A stretch of DNA of 64,000 bases from Seiridium cupressi (lineage: Eukaryota; Ascomycota; Sordariomycetes; Amphisphaeriales; Sporocadaceae), in NCBI GenBank assembly GCA_036674765.1, contig JARVKI010000151.1:1-64000 (forward strand), in the 5' to 3' direction. Every line of letters starts with the position of its first letter. Position 1 is the first letter of the stretch. Below the pieces are notes generated by a model. The model was given only the letters and a program-made list of their open reading frames with translations. It was not told where the DNA came from and ran no database searches. This document shows positions 24,649 to 36,746 of the stretch, piece after piece. The position numbers and the translations under genes are program-made.

Positions 24649-25767
24649 TGTTGTGCAACGACCATTGGGTCGGTACCCTGAGCATGAGACGGAGTTCAAA
24701 ATCTGGTTGATTTCCCCTTGTTGTAGTTCTTACCGCATCTGCGAGTATGGAGTTGATTTTTATTCATTACGTACGTAGTGATAGCTTTTAGAAGCTCCAA
24801 CGGGACAAATTCGAAATTGGCAGTGCTACTGGACGTGTTGAAGCAGCGGATCATGCCACACCTTGTGCTGCACTCAGCCGTCATTAACGACTAATATGGG
24901 CCAGAAACATATATATATATATAACGTAGCTGCAGGGAGCCGTGGAGGTAGACGCCGCGGACCTTGCAAGCTAGATTGGTCCTGCCGTAGTAAGCCCTAG
25001 AAGTGAGTTCCAGTTCCAACGGTAATTCATGTTGAGCTTCGGCAACGTTGAATTTCAATCATACAGCAGCAGTGTGCAAGAAGAATAACATTGACTGACG
25101 TCCCGTGTCCTTTGCCCTCATTGTCGTTGATGTTGTAGCAATGGCAAGATAATGTGTTAGGTAATCAAAGTTGCCGACCACCACGCGTCGGAGTTGGAAT
25201 GAAATAGGTGGGAAGGTGCAGATAGTGTATTGATCGGAAAGACAACCCATCGCGCCTCCCACTCTGAAAGCACGAGGACGACTGTCTTTGAAGCCACAGC
25301 CGGTTTCTAGCTGCCTTATCCGAACTTCATGGGCTTGCTAAACATAAAGGGTTTTGCAGTCCTGCAGCGCCGTCTCACCTCATTGGTCCCGAAGAAGCTT
25401 TCCCTTTTCTCCTTCTGCTTCTTCTTTTGGTGTCTTCCAATTCCTCGGGTGCAACGCGGTCCTCGTCCGGAACTTCTAATATCCACTCGGCTTCTTGGGC
25501 CATCTAGTGGACTAGGCGCCCAATATAGAATTCCTTTCTGGACATTGATGTCTGACTTGGCTCTGGTAATTGAGGTCCTCTTTCAATTTCCCCGAGGCCA
25601 TAATTTTCTTCCTTCACCTCTTTCCTTGCCAGCGCCTTTGTTGTCTGCCAGGACTGAATCTGCATCGCGGTGTGTTCCGTGTGCTCCTTCGCTAGCCGTC
25701 TTGTGCGCCTCCTGCGCGGCTACTCTGACCTTCGAGAGGGACTCATTGCCTGCCTCAGACACTCAGC
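24649..25767. other. Intergenic, tyrosinase promoter region
   Basis: 1.1 kb between two plus-strand genes. It contains a short (AT)n run at 24909-24923 and, right before the tyrosinase start, a pyrimidine-rich stretch (about 25390-25700) common in fungal promoters and leaders. No gene recognised. Confidence 0.6.
24909..24923. repeat. (AT)n run
   Basis: Fifteen bases of alternating A and T in the intergenic region after the RNA polymerase I gene. Confidence 0.9.
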
Positions 25768-27849
25768 ATGGCGCCTCTGTCCCTTTCCCTGTTTCTGTTT
25801 ATCCTCCTGCATCATGTGTCACCACTGGCCGCACTCGATGTTCACGGCACATACGATTACGGCCACAATGTCGACTTGTTTCTTCGAAAACGCGATATCA
25901 ACCCAAACGACAGCCAGAATGCACTCGTGGAAGCCCTTCCCTACAACGGTAGTGTACCGCTTCGACCTGAACTCCGCGAGCTGCAGGAGAATCATGAGCA
26001 ATGGACTTTGTATATTCTAGCTGTGAGCTGGATGCAGTGGATGGATCAAAGTGACCCGACCTCTTGGTACAGGATTGCAGGTCGGTGACACACTTCCAAA
26101 ACGCGTTCCAACCCCTCCCCAAAACTCAAAGACAAAAGTTAACAGCAACTGGGAAACAGGCATACATGGAGCACCGTTTGCAGACTATGGCGGTGTAAAG
26201 GCACTGCCTGGAAACGGAGGCAACGGCTATTGCACACATGTCTCCAACCTCTTCCCCCCGTGGCATCGCCCTTACCTGGCCCTGTATGAAGTGAGTAGCC
26301 ACCTTGGAGCGCTAATGCCACTGGCTTGATTATGCTTATATCTTTTGCGGAGGGTTTGTCTTGCTAACGAGCTCGAATAGCAAACCATCTACAAGGTCGT
26401 CCAGATGATCGCCGCATGGTATCCTGACGACCGACATGACACATTTCAGAAAGCCGCCCAAGAATTTCGCATCCCATACTGGGACTGGGCTGTCAAGCCT
26501 CCGAACGGAACAAGCGTCTTTCCCCTGGCCGTCGGTGGCTCCCCAAAAATGGAGGTTGATGGCCCAAATGGAAAGCAGAATATAAGCAATCCTCTCTTCA
26601 GCTATACGTTCAAACCTCTAGACCCCTCCATTTTCGACGAATTCCCGGTAAGCCATGTCATGTGCCACTTCATGGTGCGGGAAAGCTCACGAGGTCACAG
26701 TTCATGTACTGGAACGAGACGAAGCGAAGACCAATTCCGTTGCAGGGCATAAACGCTACATCCGACAATGGCTGGGTGGCTGAGACCCTCGACAAAAGCT
26801 TGCCCAGTATCCAGCAACGACTTTATACGCTTTTTGCCAATACTGGAGATTATAACACATGGAGTAACGAAGCCTGGATCCCAGATGGAAGCAACTCCAG
26901 TCTTGATTCCATAGAATCTCTTCATGACACGATCCATTTGGCCAGTGGGGGTAATTTTGGCCATATGGCCATTATCGCCTACTCCTCGTTTGATCCGGTC
27001 TTCTTTCTCCACCACGCGAATGTCGACAGACTCTTCGCCATGTGGCAGGTCGTATACAACGATTCCTGGCTGGAACCGATGAAGGCTATCCTTCCCACTC
27101 GCACCATCAACGCTGGAGACAACCAAACCTCGCTGACAGACTTGACACCGTTTTACCATAATGCCACACACTTCTGGAATTCGGATCAAGTCCGTGACCA
27201 CAAAGTCTTTGGTTACAGCTACGCCGATGTTGTCAGTGGGAACCGCAGCGATGTTATTGCAGCTATAAACAGGCTCTATACGGACTACAGCCCAGCTACA
27301 ATACATCTTGAGGCGCAGCGGAGTATGAGCCCGGAGGGCAAAGCCTTGGGGGCACGGTTGCAGCCACGATCTACGATGGAATCGGTGGTCAGAAATGGCA
27401 CGTATAGAGAGTGGAATGCTAATATCAATGTCAATAAGTTTGCGCTTCGCGCGTCGTTCGCTGTCCACCTCTTCTTCGGCCAGATACCAAAATTTCTAGC
27501 GAAGTGGGAGCTTGCAGACAACAAAATCGGCACGCTTGGGATTTTTGCAGGCGGCCAGGGCCATGAAGAGATGAGCCCATTGCAGATTGGGGGGACAATA
27601 CCGTTGACTTCGGCCCTTATTGGGCTGGTGACTTCAGAGAGACTGCCAAGTCTGGATCCTGAAGATGTAGGCCCGTTCCTGCGACAAAACCTCGGCCTCG
27701 CAGTCATGCACAACAACGGATCAGCCATAGATCTTGATGCGGTTGACGGCCTTCAAGTCAGCATCGTGAGCTGTTCAGTGGCGGTGCCGAAGACTAACAT
27801 GGAGCTGACAAGCTGGGGTGGGGTGGATACCCAATTCGATCTTTATTGA
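25768..27849 (+). CDS. Secreted tyrosinase (polyphenol oxidase, type-3 copper)
   Basis: Four exons, 25768-26080, 26160-26290, 26381-26647 and 26701-27849, encode 619 residues. A signal peptide (MAPLSLSLFLFILLHHVSPL) is clear. CuA ligands are visible as IHG, CTH and PPWHRPYLALYE; the Cys two residues before the second His fits the Cys-His thioether of fungal tyrosinases. CuB ligands are in LHDTIH, GNFGHM and DPVFFLHHANVDRLFAMWQ. Many NxS/T sites fit secretion. A C-terminal domain of about 250 residues (from KFALRASFAVHLFF on) probably covers the active site until processed. The enzyme oxidises monophenols and diphenols to quinones, feeding melanin or phenol detoxification. Intron 1 uses an unusual donor GTCGGT, chosen because it restores AGIHGAPF; introns 2 and 3 have GTGAGT and GTAAGC. 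Confidence 0.93.
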
Positions 27850-29739
27850 CTCGCCACTAGGAATGTTTGTGGAGGTCATTTATCACACATCTCGCTGCAA
27901 CGAAGGGTTGCAATGGTTCTAATTCGCCGGCATAAATAATAGCCGCCTTGGGGAAGACGCAATCTTGCAAACAAGATGACAGATCCGACTGCCTTACTCG
28001 ATAATCATAATATCTGTATATTTTCGTCTCCCGGCGCCTAATAGTAATCTCTCTCTCGAAACCAATGACCGTCCACCCCATGTCGAGTATTGGGTGAAAA
28101 CACGGTGGCTGGGTGATTTCTAATCGTTTACTTTGAGGCTCTAGAGGATTTGACGTACTCTTATCCTATATAGCGTTATGAGAGAGTAATAATTAAGCTC
28201 TGATTCTAAACTATGAAATCATAAAATACCACAGCCAGTGTGACCATATATTTTGCTAATTTTCGTTGGCATTTGGCGTCTGCCCAGTGGTCCATTTGTG
28301 GGGGGAGACAGTGGAAGACAGACGGAAGAGAGGAACGTAGAGCATAAGGGAAAGGAAAGGAGCGAGGGGGGACGAATTAAAATAGGTCCCCTTTCATAAA
28401 ACATTTAAGGGTCGGGCTAAGATCATTGGACGTATTGACCGCAACTATATATATTTGCTTATCTCATAGACATTTGATGGTCTTTTATCCGAGTCGAGAT
28501 AACTCCGGCGTAGGTTGCTCGAGACGAGCAGAGTAGATCATGATTTCAAGCAACGTGAAAGACGTGCCTTGGCCTCATCCTAGATAGGCCCGACCAGGAC
28601 ATAGATAATTCCATGACCCGAATTTCTTGAGCGACGGCTTTTAGACCATGATTCGTGGCATATAGCATAACCGCAGGTATAACTCCAAATTCAACGAAAC
28701 ATCTTAAAAATATCAAGGCTGGAACGTTGCGCAACTGTTGTGCCGCGGGACGAAGGCCGGCGGAATTGCTTGAAGGGGAGTTGCAGTCGTCAGGCTTGAC
28801 GATTGAGACATGGGCAGAGCCACGGTGTCTGAGCTGATCATCATGATGTAGTTACCTGACCGATGTTGGACTTTTCTGGAGCACCCACATGATACACAAG
28901 TCGCATCGGGCCGGGCATCTATATGCTAGACGCCATATATAGATGACGGTTGTTTCAGTCCAGACGTGGGGGGTTCTATATCGTCTTCCTAGAATCTCTC
29001 TTTTGCCCCTGCTTGCCATGGATATGTTCCGCCATGTGGAGTGTGGAGGTATCCCTGTTTCCTGCTGCAATGGGCTTCTGGAACAAGTCGGCAGGTTGGA
29101 TATGGGGGATCGACAGAGAGGAAACGGCAGGATTAGATCCCAGCAGAGGAGAGGCTGAATGCGAGTGCGCGATCACGTACATACAGATAGCCTTTGTGTG
29201 ACATTTATGGTTAATGGGCAAGATGTTTCAGTGTGGCAGTACTGTGCACACGTAATGTTTCATTCTGAGAGACAGTTCCAAGCGGACAGGGTGCAGGTAT
29301 TGATTGTATGTGCATATCTGGTCGAGATTGCTACCAATGAATTCCTGAACTATGATTTGTCCGCCAGTGTGTGGGAGAAAAGGTTGCTGGTCTGGTTGAT
29401 TGTAGCAGCGTGGTACATAGCAACAGTGTATGTGATCGATGCCCGCTGGGGTCTATAAGGATCTACTCTTACTTAGCTCGAGCCTGATTCAGAACATGGG
29501 ACCGTGCCAGCCGTGCTTGCCGTCTGCCAAGCCACGATAAGAGCTGCCAAATATAACAAGTACGTTTTCTCTCGGTACTTTCTGGAACTATGATAAAGAT
29601 CATCGCAAGGACCGGCAGAGGATCAGCATACCCCAAGACCGAAGGCACAGGCCAGGAACTACGGCATTGCTCTCAAAAACACCTAGGCTTGCGAGCCATG
29701 CTGGATTCTATTTTGTCGATCGGCACACGACATGGTGCC

Positions 29740-29927
29740 GGGGGGGGGGGGGGGGGGGGGGCATGTTTTGGGACAAACCCGGGGAACCACAAACAAAAAA
29801 CATGACACAACAGGGGGGGTGGGCCCCCCGGGGGGGAGGGGGAATTAGNNNNNNNNNNCCCGCCCCCGCCCCCCCCCCCCCCCCCCCCCGCCCCCCCCCG
29901 CCCCCCCCCCCCCCCCCCCCCCCCCCC
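29740..29927. other. Assembly gap flanked by poly-G and poly-C
   Basis: Twenty-two G at 29740-29761, then a G/C-homopolymer-rich stretch, ten N at 29849-29858, and an almost pure C run to 29927. Homopolymers of this kind around a short N run point to a sequencing or scaffolding artefact. Reading frames crossing it are not meaningful. Confidence 0.9.
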
Positions 29928-30463
29928 GAGCGTAGGTCGAGCTACCTGGTCACCTACAGTACATACCTATGCATACTGATGTGGTCTGGCGGCAGCTGCG
30001 TGAGTGTCTATATGGAGTGCGCAGGTTGGCCTGATTCGCTCAAGTGAACAACAGAGTTTTCGTAGTCTTGGTCGGGGTGCTGCAACGGCTAATAAAGCCC
30101 TATGTAAGGCACTCGAAAAGGCAGCGGCTGTGGCGTTCAGGAGTTGGTTTCCCACCTTCCCAAAGTGTTCAAGCACACCTGCGCACCGAAGAGCCGGTAA
30201 TTGTATCACGAGGGTGGGCGTACAACCTTATTGTCGCATTATTCCTCGGTTGATTGCATGCCAGGATGCCTCTACGGAATCTTATTTTCTGTAACTGGCC
30301 ATCAGGCAGGCTGTAACGTGCTAGACCCAGTGGTTGAGCTGCCTGTGGTGGGCTGCCCCGACGGGCTGCGTAGGAAGAACGATGCGACGCTCAGGAGATG
30401 ATGGTGCGTACGGAAAGCCTGGTCTGAGTAGTGAGGACTGGGCTTGTCCAGACGGGCAGATGC

Positions 30464-30486
30464 TCAGACGTCAGACGTCAGACGTC
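30464..30486. repeat. Short 7-bp tandem repeat (TCAGACG, three copies)
   Basis: Three direct copies of TCAGACG followed by TC, giving overlapping GACGTC palindromes. It lies in gene-free DNA. Confidence 0.9.
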
Positions 30487-31760
30487 CCGGCTGCGGCAAC
30501 ATTGTCCAAAGGAGTGGGCGTTCCACCGGCGCCATCCACCAATGTTGAGTACAAACATTTTTAGTACCCTCCCACTCATCTAGAAGGATGCCGAACTGAG
30601 AGGCTTGCAGGAGCTGGCGACACAATAGGCGGTCGCTATCATCAACGGGCTCCTGCGTCGCGGTCAGACGGCGGTGGGGCCCACGGGCATGCTCACTAAC
30701 TAGTACCAGATTGAGCCCAGCATCCGTATGCCAGGTACGGTTACGAGCTGCATACGACCATGGCCCGAGTCGCCAGCCCCGGAAGGCTCGGTGACTGGGC
30801 TGGGTGAGCTTAATTGCATTGCATTGATTGTATTGTAATGCATTGTCCTGAATCAGGGCTCGCGTTGAACTCTGCGAGGTGTGCGCTGTCATGCCCAGCT
30901 ACCGAAATGAGGCCCTGGCGTAGGGCGTTATCAAGAGTCTAGTTTACTGATACTCATTCAGTCTTGTCATTCAATCCAGCTCCAAGTTCAATAGAGTTAG
31001 GTTGGCCCTACGAACTAGTTCGAAACCCCCACGTAATGCTGTCGACAAATAGGAGGCTGCCGTGCTTATCTTTTTCGAGATTCATGCACACGACCTGTTC
31101 CCTGACCGAGATTGCTTTAATCACCATTGGCACGCACCGGCCTTCATGAACAAGGGGACTTGCTTTCCAGCTCGAGATGCGACTATGGGCAAGGTCCAAG
31201 GTATCGTCGCTTGGGTGGGGGGTTCGTGTATGTATCTAGGCCAATGCCGAGCCGGTGTCGTCTCCCTATCGGGCGCCCTCCAGGGGGGATGACGCCCAAC
31301 CCAACCGTCGAAGAGGCTGCTTGATTAAGGTGTGCCTGTGCTCCCTTCTCATATCGGCCCCCTCCACGAAACGGCCTACGCCTGGCATTTGCTCCCACCC
31401 ATGTTTGCCGTGGCCGATTGGCCACATGCTTGTGCCTCCCCGGAGGAGGATCCACTTGCCATGCGATCATGACCAAACAAACAATATGGAGCAGCTATTC
31501 AGTTAATCTCCAGCCGTAAGCCCTTGCAGGGGTCCCTGTCGCTTGCCATGATGGAGACATGCCCACCCAGCTACATAACCGTCTGCTTGGTACGGTAGAT
31601 CTCGGGTCCACGATGGAGCTATTCTGCCTTCCGCCTTCCCTCCATCTTCTCTCACTTTTCCTCTTCCGTCCTGGCACACGAGGTCATCGACCCCCGTTCT
31701 GTGCGTGTCGTTTCTTTTTCGGCACTGCGGCACCTCAACATCTTCGTGCTACGGTTGGTG

Positions 31761-31814
31761 TGATAGATAGAATTGCTTCTCTCTGCAACTAGAGCGTGGG
31801 CCGCCACGCTATCA
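31761..31814. promoter_or_regulatory. GATA-factor site cluster upstream of the ammonium transporter
   Basis: Overlapping TGATAG and AGATAG at 31761-31770 and an inverted site (CTATCA, i.e. TGATAG on the minus strand) at 31809-31814 fit the HGATAR consensus of the nitrogen regulators AreA/NIT2. They lie 160-210 bp before the start codon of an ammonium transporter, a classic target of nitrogen derepression. Another HGATAR match is at about 31267. Binding is inferred. Confidence 0.45.
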
Positions 31815-31972
31815 GTGGTGGGAATCCTTGGCTCCACCAGCTTCAGAGGCATACTTGAGCCCTGGGCCGTCCATTTCGAGCCAGAGTTGACCTCTCCGCG
31901 TACAACCTCCTGACAGTTTCCCCCATACCGACCTATTTGTCTACCAGAGCTCGCTGCTGAGCGCCCGTCAAG

Positions 31973-33606
31973 ATGGTCGTCGTGGACGGTGTCGATCTCG
32001 ATGAGTACTACATCATCAAAGTGCCCTACAATGGCACTGGGGAGGCGGGAGGAGACCCCATCACCGACAACCTGAACATATGGTACGAGACGGGCGATAT
32101 CGCCTGGATGATCACGGCCACCGCTCTCGTCCTGCTTATGATTCCAGGAGTTGGGTGAGTGATATATCTACTGACTTCCAACTCGCACGCACCCTTGCTG
32201 AGACTCTCTCGACAGATTCTTCTACTCCGGCCTGGCGCGAAGAAAGTCGGCGCTGTCTCTGATATGGCTTTCTGTCATGGCGACAGCGGTCACCTCTTTT
32301 CAATGGTTCTTCTGGGGATACTCCCTCACCTTCTCGCATACGGCCGGCAGCTTCATAGGAAACTTGGCCAACTTTGGGTTCAAGGACGTTTTGGCGCAAC
32401 CGTCAGTAGGATCTTCACGCATCCCCGACCTGCTATTTGCAGTATACCAGGGCATGTTCTCGGCCATCACGGTTGCGCTCGCGACTGGGTCTGTCGCCGA
32501 ACGTGGGCGCATGCTTCCTTGTGTCATCTTCATGTTTATCTGGGCGACTCTCATCTACGATCCCATTGCGTGCTGGACCTGGAACCCTAGTGGATGGTCC
32601 AACAGAATGGGCGGGCTCGACTTCGCCGGTGGCACCCCGGTGCATATCTCGTCTGGGTGTGCTGCACTGGCCTACTCCATGATGCTTGGAAAGCGCCGCG
32701 GCCACGGAACCCATGAGCTCAACTATCGACCACACAACGTAACGCACATTGTCATAGGCACCGTCTTCATGTGGGTGGGCTGGTTCGGATTCAACGCTGG
32801 CTCCGCCCTCTCTGCCAACATGCGCGCCATTATCGCTGCTGTCGTCACCAATCTGGCCGCTTGCGTTGGGGGAATCACATGGTGCGTTCTAGACTACAGA
32901 TTGGAGAGGAAGTGGTCTGCCGTTGGCTTCTGCTCTGGCGTCATTGCCGGATTGGTTGCTATCACGCCAGGATCAGGTAAGTGGAAATTCAACCACTCAC
33001 GACGTCGTTCAGGTACTGACTCGTGGTCTAGGTTATGTACCCGTCTGGGCCGCCGTTCCCTACGGAGTATTAGGAGCTACCTTTGCGAACTACGCCACGA
33101 AGCTCAAGTTCCTTGTCGGAGTGGACGACGCACTCGATATCTTCGCAGTCCATGCCGTCGGCGGTCTTGTCGGTAACGTTTGCACAGCCTTCTTTGCCAG
33201 CAAGGCTGTCGCGCATCTTGACCACACCCAGGTCATCGGGGGAGGCTGGCTGGACCAGAACTGGATCCAGCTGGGCTACCAGTTGGCCGACTCGATCGCG
33301 GGCGGGTCCTACTCGTTCGTTGGGACCACCTTGATCCTCTTCATCCTCAACATGATCCCCGGCTTACGGCTACGCGCTCGTGAAGACGCCGAGATCCTCG
33401 GCATTGACGATGCCGAGATTGGCGAGTTTGCATACGACTACGTCGAGCTGACCAGAGAAGTATTGAACGATGTGGACGGCGAGACTGGGAGCCGGTATTC
33501 GCACGATCTGAACCCCTTTGACCCGCGGGAGAAGCACAGCATACCCTTGATGGATACGAGAATCTATGCTGGGTCCTCGAGCCACGCAGCACCTCATGCT
33601 CGATAG
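31973..33606 (+). CDS. Ammonium transporter (Mep/Amt/Rh family)
   Basis: Three exons, 31973-32154, 32216-32976 and 33032-33606, with introns of 61 and 55 bp (donors GTGAGT and GTAAGT), encode 505 residues. Eleven membrane helices are expected. Family marks include the N-terminal GDIAWMITATALVLLMIPGVGFFYSG, the first pore histidine in DFAGGTPVHISSGCAALA, the second in IFAVHAVGGLVGN, and the WVGWFGFNAGSA helix. The cytosolic tail of about 85 residues starts GLRLRAREDAEILGIDDAEIGEF, the gating-region motif of Amt proteins. It imports ammonium across the plasma membrane. HGATAR sites upstream suggest AreA-type control. Which Mep paralogue this is (sensor Mep2 or high-capacity type) cannot be fixed from the sequence alone. 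Confidence 0.96.
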
Positions 33607-34185
33607 ATTTCCCCTAGAGATTGGTACTAGCGTTCCAGTTTTAGAGTTTCAATTAGAACTTTCTTTTTTCCCCTTTTGTCATGACATGATCCGGCCCGTC
33701 CCGAGAGGCTTGTGACTCGGCCTTGCATAAAGTGCGTGCTACTGCTGCATGAGCGGTAAAAGCATGCGGCTCTAGGATAAGCAACCCTCTAGTGTCCTCC
33801 TCACCAACATTGGGTGCGGTCCTGAAAGTTTCGACTGCATATGGCCAAGATTGGTACGAAACCTTTTATCGAGTACGATTCGCCAGTGGAGGGAGGGGGA
33901 GACTGGATGCTTCGGTCAAGCTTGCAAGATCCATTCCCGCAGCTTGATCCCGATGCCAAGGAACAAACAAATATCATAAGTCGGATTATCAAGGTTGATT
34001 GACTTTGGCCTGTCTTCATGACATGGTTTTCGGACCGGGATACTTCCACGTAATTATGTCCTGCCATGATGTTGGGAACCAGTGCCTACGAATTCATCAC
34101 TCGTGGGCCACTGCTCTAAAGCTTCCGACGGGATAGTCAGCTACATGCCAAATCTTGCCGTGGCAGGCCTCTTGTGTCCAATGCC
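33607..34185. other. Convergent intergenic spacer
   Basis: 580 bp between the 3' ends of the ammonium transporter (plus) and DNA polymerase X (minus). No gene recognised; it presumably contains both 3' UTRs. Confidence 0.7.
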
Positions 34186-36746
34186 TCAGCACCATCTCTG
34201 GTGCGGCTCCCTCCACACAACACCCAAGGCCTCGAATATCTTCTTCTCATCTCTGCCCTCTATCAATACGCCGTCGTTGCACTTCACTCCTCCCACTCGG
34301 ACGATATCCCGAAACAAGCCTCGATGGCTGAGATTCATTTTCTTCTTGTTGGCCAGCAGTCGTATGCTTCTGTTGAAGACGTCGTTGCCAGTAAAATAGA
34401 TGAGCGCGGCGCCGAACTCAGTCTCTGGCACAAGCAGGAGGTCAATTCGGCGCCAAATAGGCCGATAACTCGCCTGATCGCCCGGGAATTCTTCTCGGGG
34501 AAGCACGCAACAACCATGCCACTTATTGCCATTTGTGGAACTTGAAGTCGCGAGGCCGACGGTAAGAAAGCCTTCCTTTGTCAGCTTTGCAACCAGCCTG
34601 TCGAGAAACGGGCCCAGATCACCACTGGAGGTCGTTCCTTTCTTGGTAATGATGAAGTCAATGTCTCCTGAACTGTCTGATCCACGGCGGTAGCTTCCGC
34701 CAATGAGCAGTTCAACTTTTGGATCTATATCATGGGCAGCTCTTCTGACGCATCTCCCGAGGGCTTCAGCTTCTGGGCGGGGTATTCGGGTGTTCAAGTC
34801 ATCGTAATGCTCGATGCCGATCTTTTGGTTCCTGCTGAGGTTCGCCTTCTCCAATAGATCTTCTAGGGTCCGGTGACCTTGTTTAATCCACTTTTCTGCC
34901 CTCTGAAGACCGACGTCGTAGATCTTCAGAAACAGCTCACGGACTTCATGGTCAGGCTCTTTATGGGCCTCCTCTAGCCTTCTAAGTCGACCTGTGCTAA
35001 CAATCTCCTCGATCTTGTAGGCAATACGATCGCCAATACGTGGGAGCCCCTTGGCCTGCTTTGCGGTCATGATTCGGGTCGTTTGTTGACGCAGTGTTGA
35101 GATTGCCCCTCGATAGCCGCGGACTCTCCACTCCTCATTGTTGCGAGTGTACCAATCGCACATCTCCTGCAGCTTAGCGATAGTGTCAGCGTTTGGATTA
35201 TTGGACTCATCATGCTTGGTACCTTGAGATAGTCAGGGGTCAGCATTGCTCCTCTCGGACGGTTGACCAAGACAGTTTCGAACAGCTTGTGGAGACAGAA
35301 ACAAAATAGCTAGAAAGGGTAATCGGATACTCTGGGGGGTCACTTACCACCTTTCATACAGGCAAACTTATCTTGCCAGCTCCCGTCCTCTAACCCCTTC
35401 TCCTTGGACATTCGTTTCCTTTTAGGCTGGCGGTCATCGTCAGAGCTGTCTCCAACGCCATCAGAACCCTCCGGACATGGAGATGAAGCAATAATAGATT
35501 CGACTGAGGACGGCGGTCCGTCGCCGCCTTCGGCATCACTTTGTTCAACGTCCACATCAGCATTGGGATTAGCCTTCACGAAGTGAATACATTGAGCAAG
35601 CTCGTCTTCGGCGGAGGGATCCGGAGCTTCTATCATTTTTGAATTTGGAGTTTCTGACGGATCTGGCTCCTTGGCTGCTTGCCTTGTCCCAATGATGACG
35701 GCGACAGCTGCGCTCTGGCTACCTAACTGGGATTCCGAAATAACGTTTCCTGATGATAGCTGGGTGCTTCTCTGGGTGGAGGCATCACTTCGTGGTGGCG
35801 TGGCAACAGGTGCGCCTCGGCCCCCTCGGACGCGACTCTTGGCCGGCTTGAGCAGCAACGATTTCTCTGATTCCTGCGATGGTTCCACCGCCTCTTCTGG
35901 GGCTGTGAGGGGCTGAGGACATCCTGAGACCTGATACTGTTTCTGGTTCGGGTTGAGCAGTTTGCGGGAAGTGATGCACTGGAGTGGGTAACTCTCGTTG
36001 ACGATGATCTTGTCCGCGGACGTGGAAGATCCGGCCAGTATGTTTTCGATGTGAGCGTAGGTAAAGTTGTCGTCTACGATGACATGTGTAGCATCGTCTA
36101 AGCTTTGAGTCCATTCTGCACCATACTCCTGTGCCCTGGTAATCCGACGCTCTCGGACGGGGTTGACATCATCATTGGGGATGTAGTAGAAAGCTAGGCC
36201 CTGGAAGCACTGTTGGGCCTCGGGTGCTAGCACGATCTTCTTTGGTCGCTTACGTTTGCCCATACTGGTTGATGGCGAGTCCTCGAGTGGTGGTGATGAG
36301 CGCAAAGTTTGCAGCTGCGATTGAAGAAAATTCCTGTTGGGTTGACTGGAACATCTCTTTGTCGAGTCTGGCACGGGCGTCCCATCAGTGTTTGTTGCAA
36401 GCTGAAGGCGCGACAGCCATTGTGGTTGTCCTGGCAAAGCTTTCTTGGGTTGCGGCGTGTCCTCAATCACTATCACTTCCAACTCGGCAACGCTTGTGGG
36501 TTGGGCGGCCTTGACAATGGGATCGGATGCTGTCCTCCTGTGCAAAATGCCTGGCGCAATATCAAACCCCCCAAAGGTTGATCGTGGTTTGATGCCTGAT
36601 CTCTTCACGGCAAGTTTCGTGAAAGCTTTGCTCTCGGCTCGGTGCTTGGCTTCTTCAGCATCGATGACCTCATCGTCATCTTCGTCATACTGCAACTTTT
36701 GAAGCTGTTCGAAGAGCGCGAGCTTGTCTTGCAGGTTCAGATCCAT
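34186..36746 (-). CDS. Family X DNA polymerase with BRCT domain (Pol lambda/Pol4-like)
   Basis: Two exons, 35348-36746 and 34186-35222, with a 125-bp intron (donor GTAAGT, acceptor CAAG), encode 811 residues. A BRCT-like domain lies at about 172-275. A long Ser/Pro/Asp-rich disordered linker fills about 280-465. The C-terminal half is the X-family core: 8-kDa and fingers regions (about 485-610, with GLPRIGDRIAYKIEEI), the palm signature GGSYRRGSDSSGDIDF with catalytic Asp653 and Asp655, the third Asp727 in RRIDLLLVP, and the terminal YREPHER-like motif VWREPHQRWC. Such enzymes fill gaps in non-homologous end joining and base-excision repair in the nucleus. The start is the first ATG (MDLNLQDKLALFEQL); upstream in-frame codons begin only with TTG. 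It shares the region upstream of riboflavin synthase divergently. Confidence 0.93.

Larger units (their letters stand above)
27850..31972. other. Gene-poor region with an assembly gap
   Basis: 4.1 kb with no recognised gene. 27850-28540 is AT-rich. A 99-codon plus-strand frame at 29159-29458 has hydrophobic stretches but no family signal. An N gap at 29849-29858 lies between poly-G and poly-C. A 7-base tandem repeat sits at 30464-30486. The last few hundred bases form the ammonium transporter promoter. Confidence 0.6.

Noticed and set aside
29159..29458. 99-codon frame with hydrophobic stretches as a small membrane protein
   Set aside because: There is no signal peptide or family pattern, and it sits in gene-poor DNA next to the gap; insufficient support.
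29667..30047. 126-codon plus-strand frame with Gly and Pro runs
   Set aside because: It crosses the N gap and is made of homopolymer artefact sequence.
31005..31030. Possible tRNA B-box (GTTCGAAAC on the plus strand)
   Set aside because: No T-arm or acceptor pairing, and no cloverleaf upstream.
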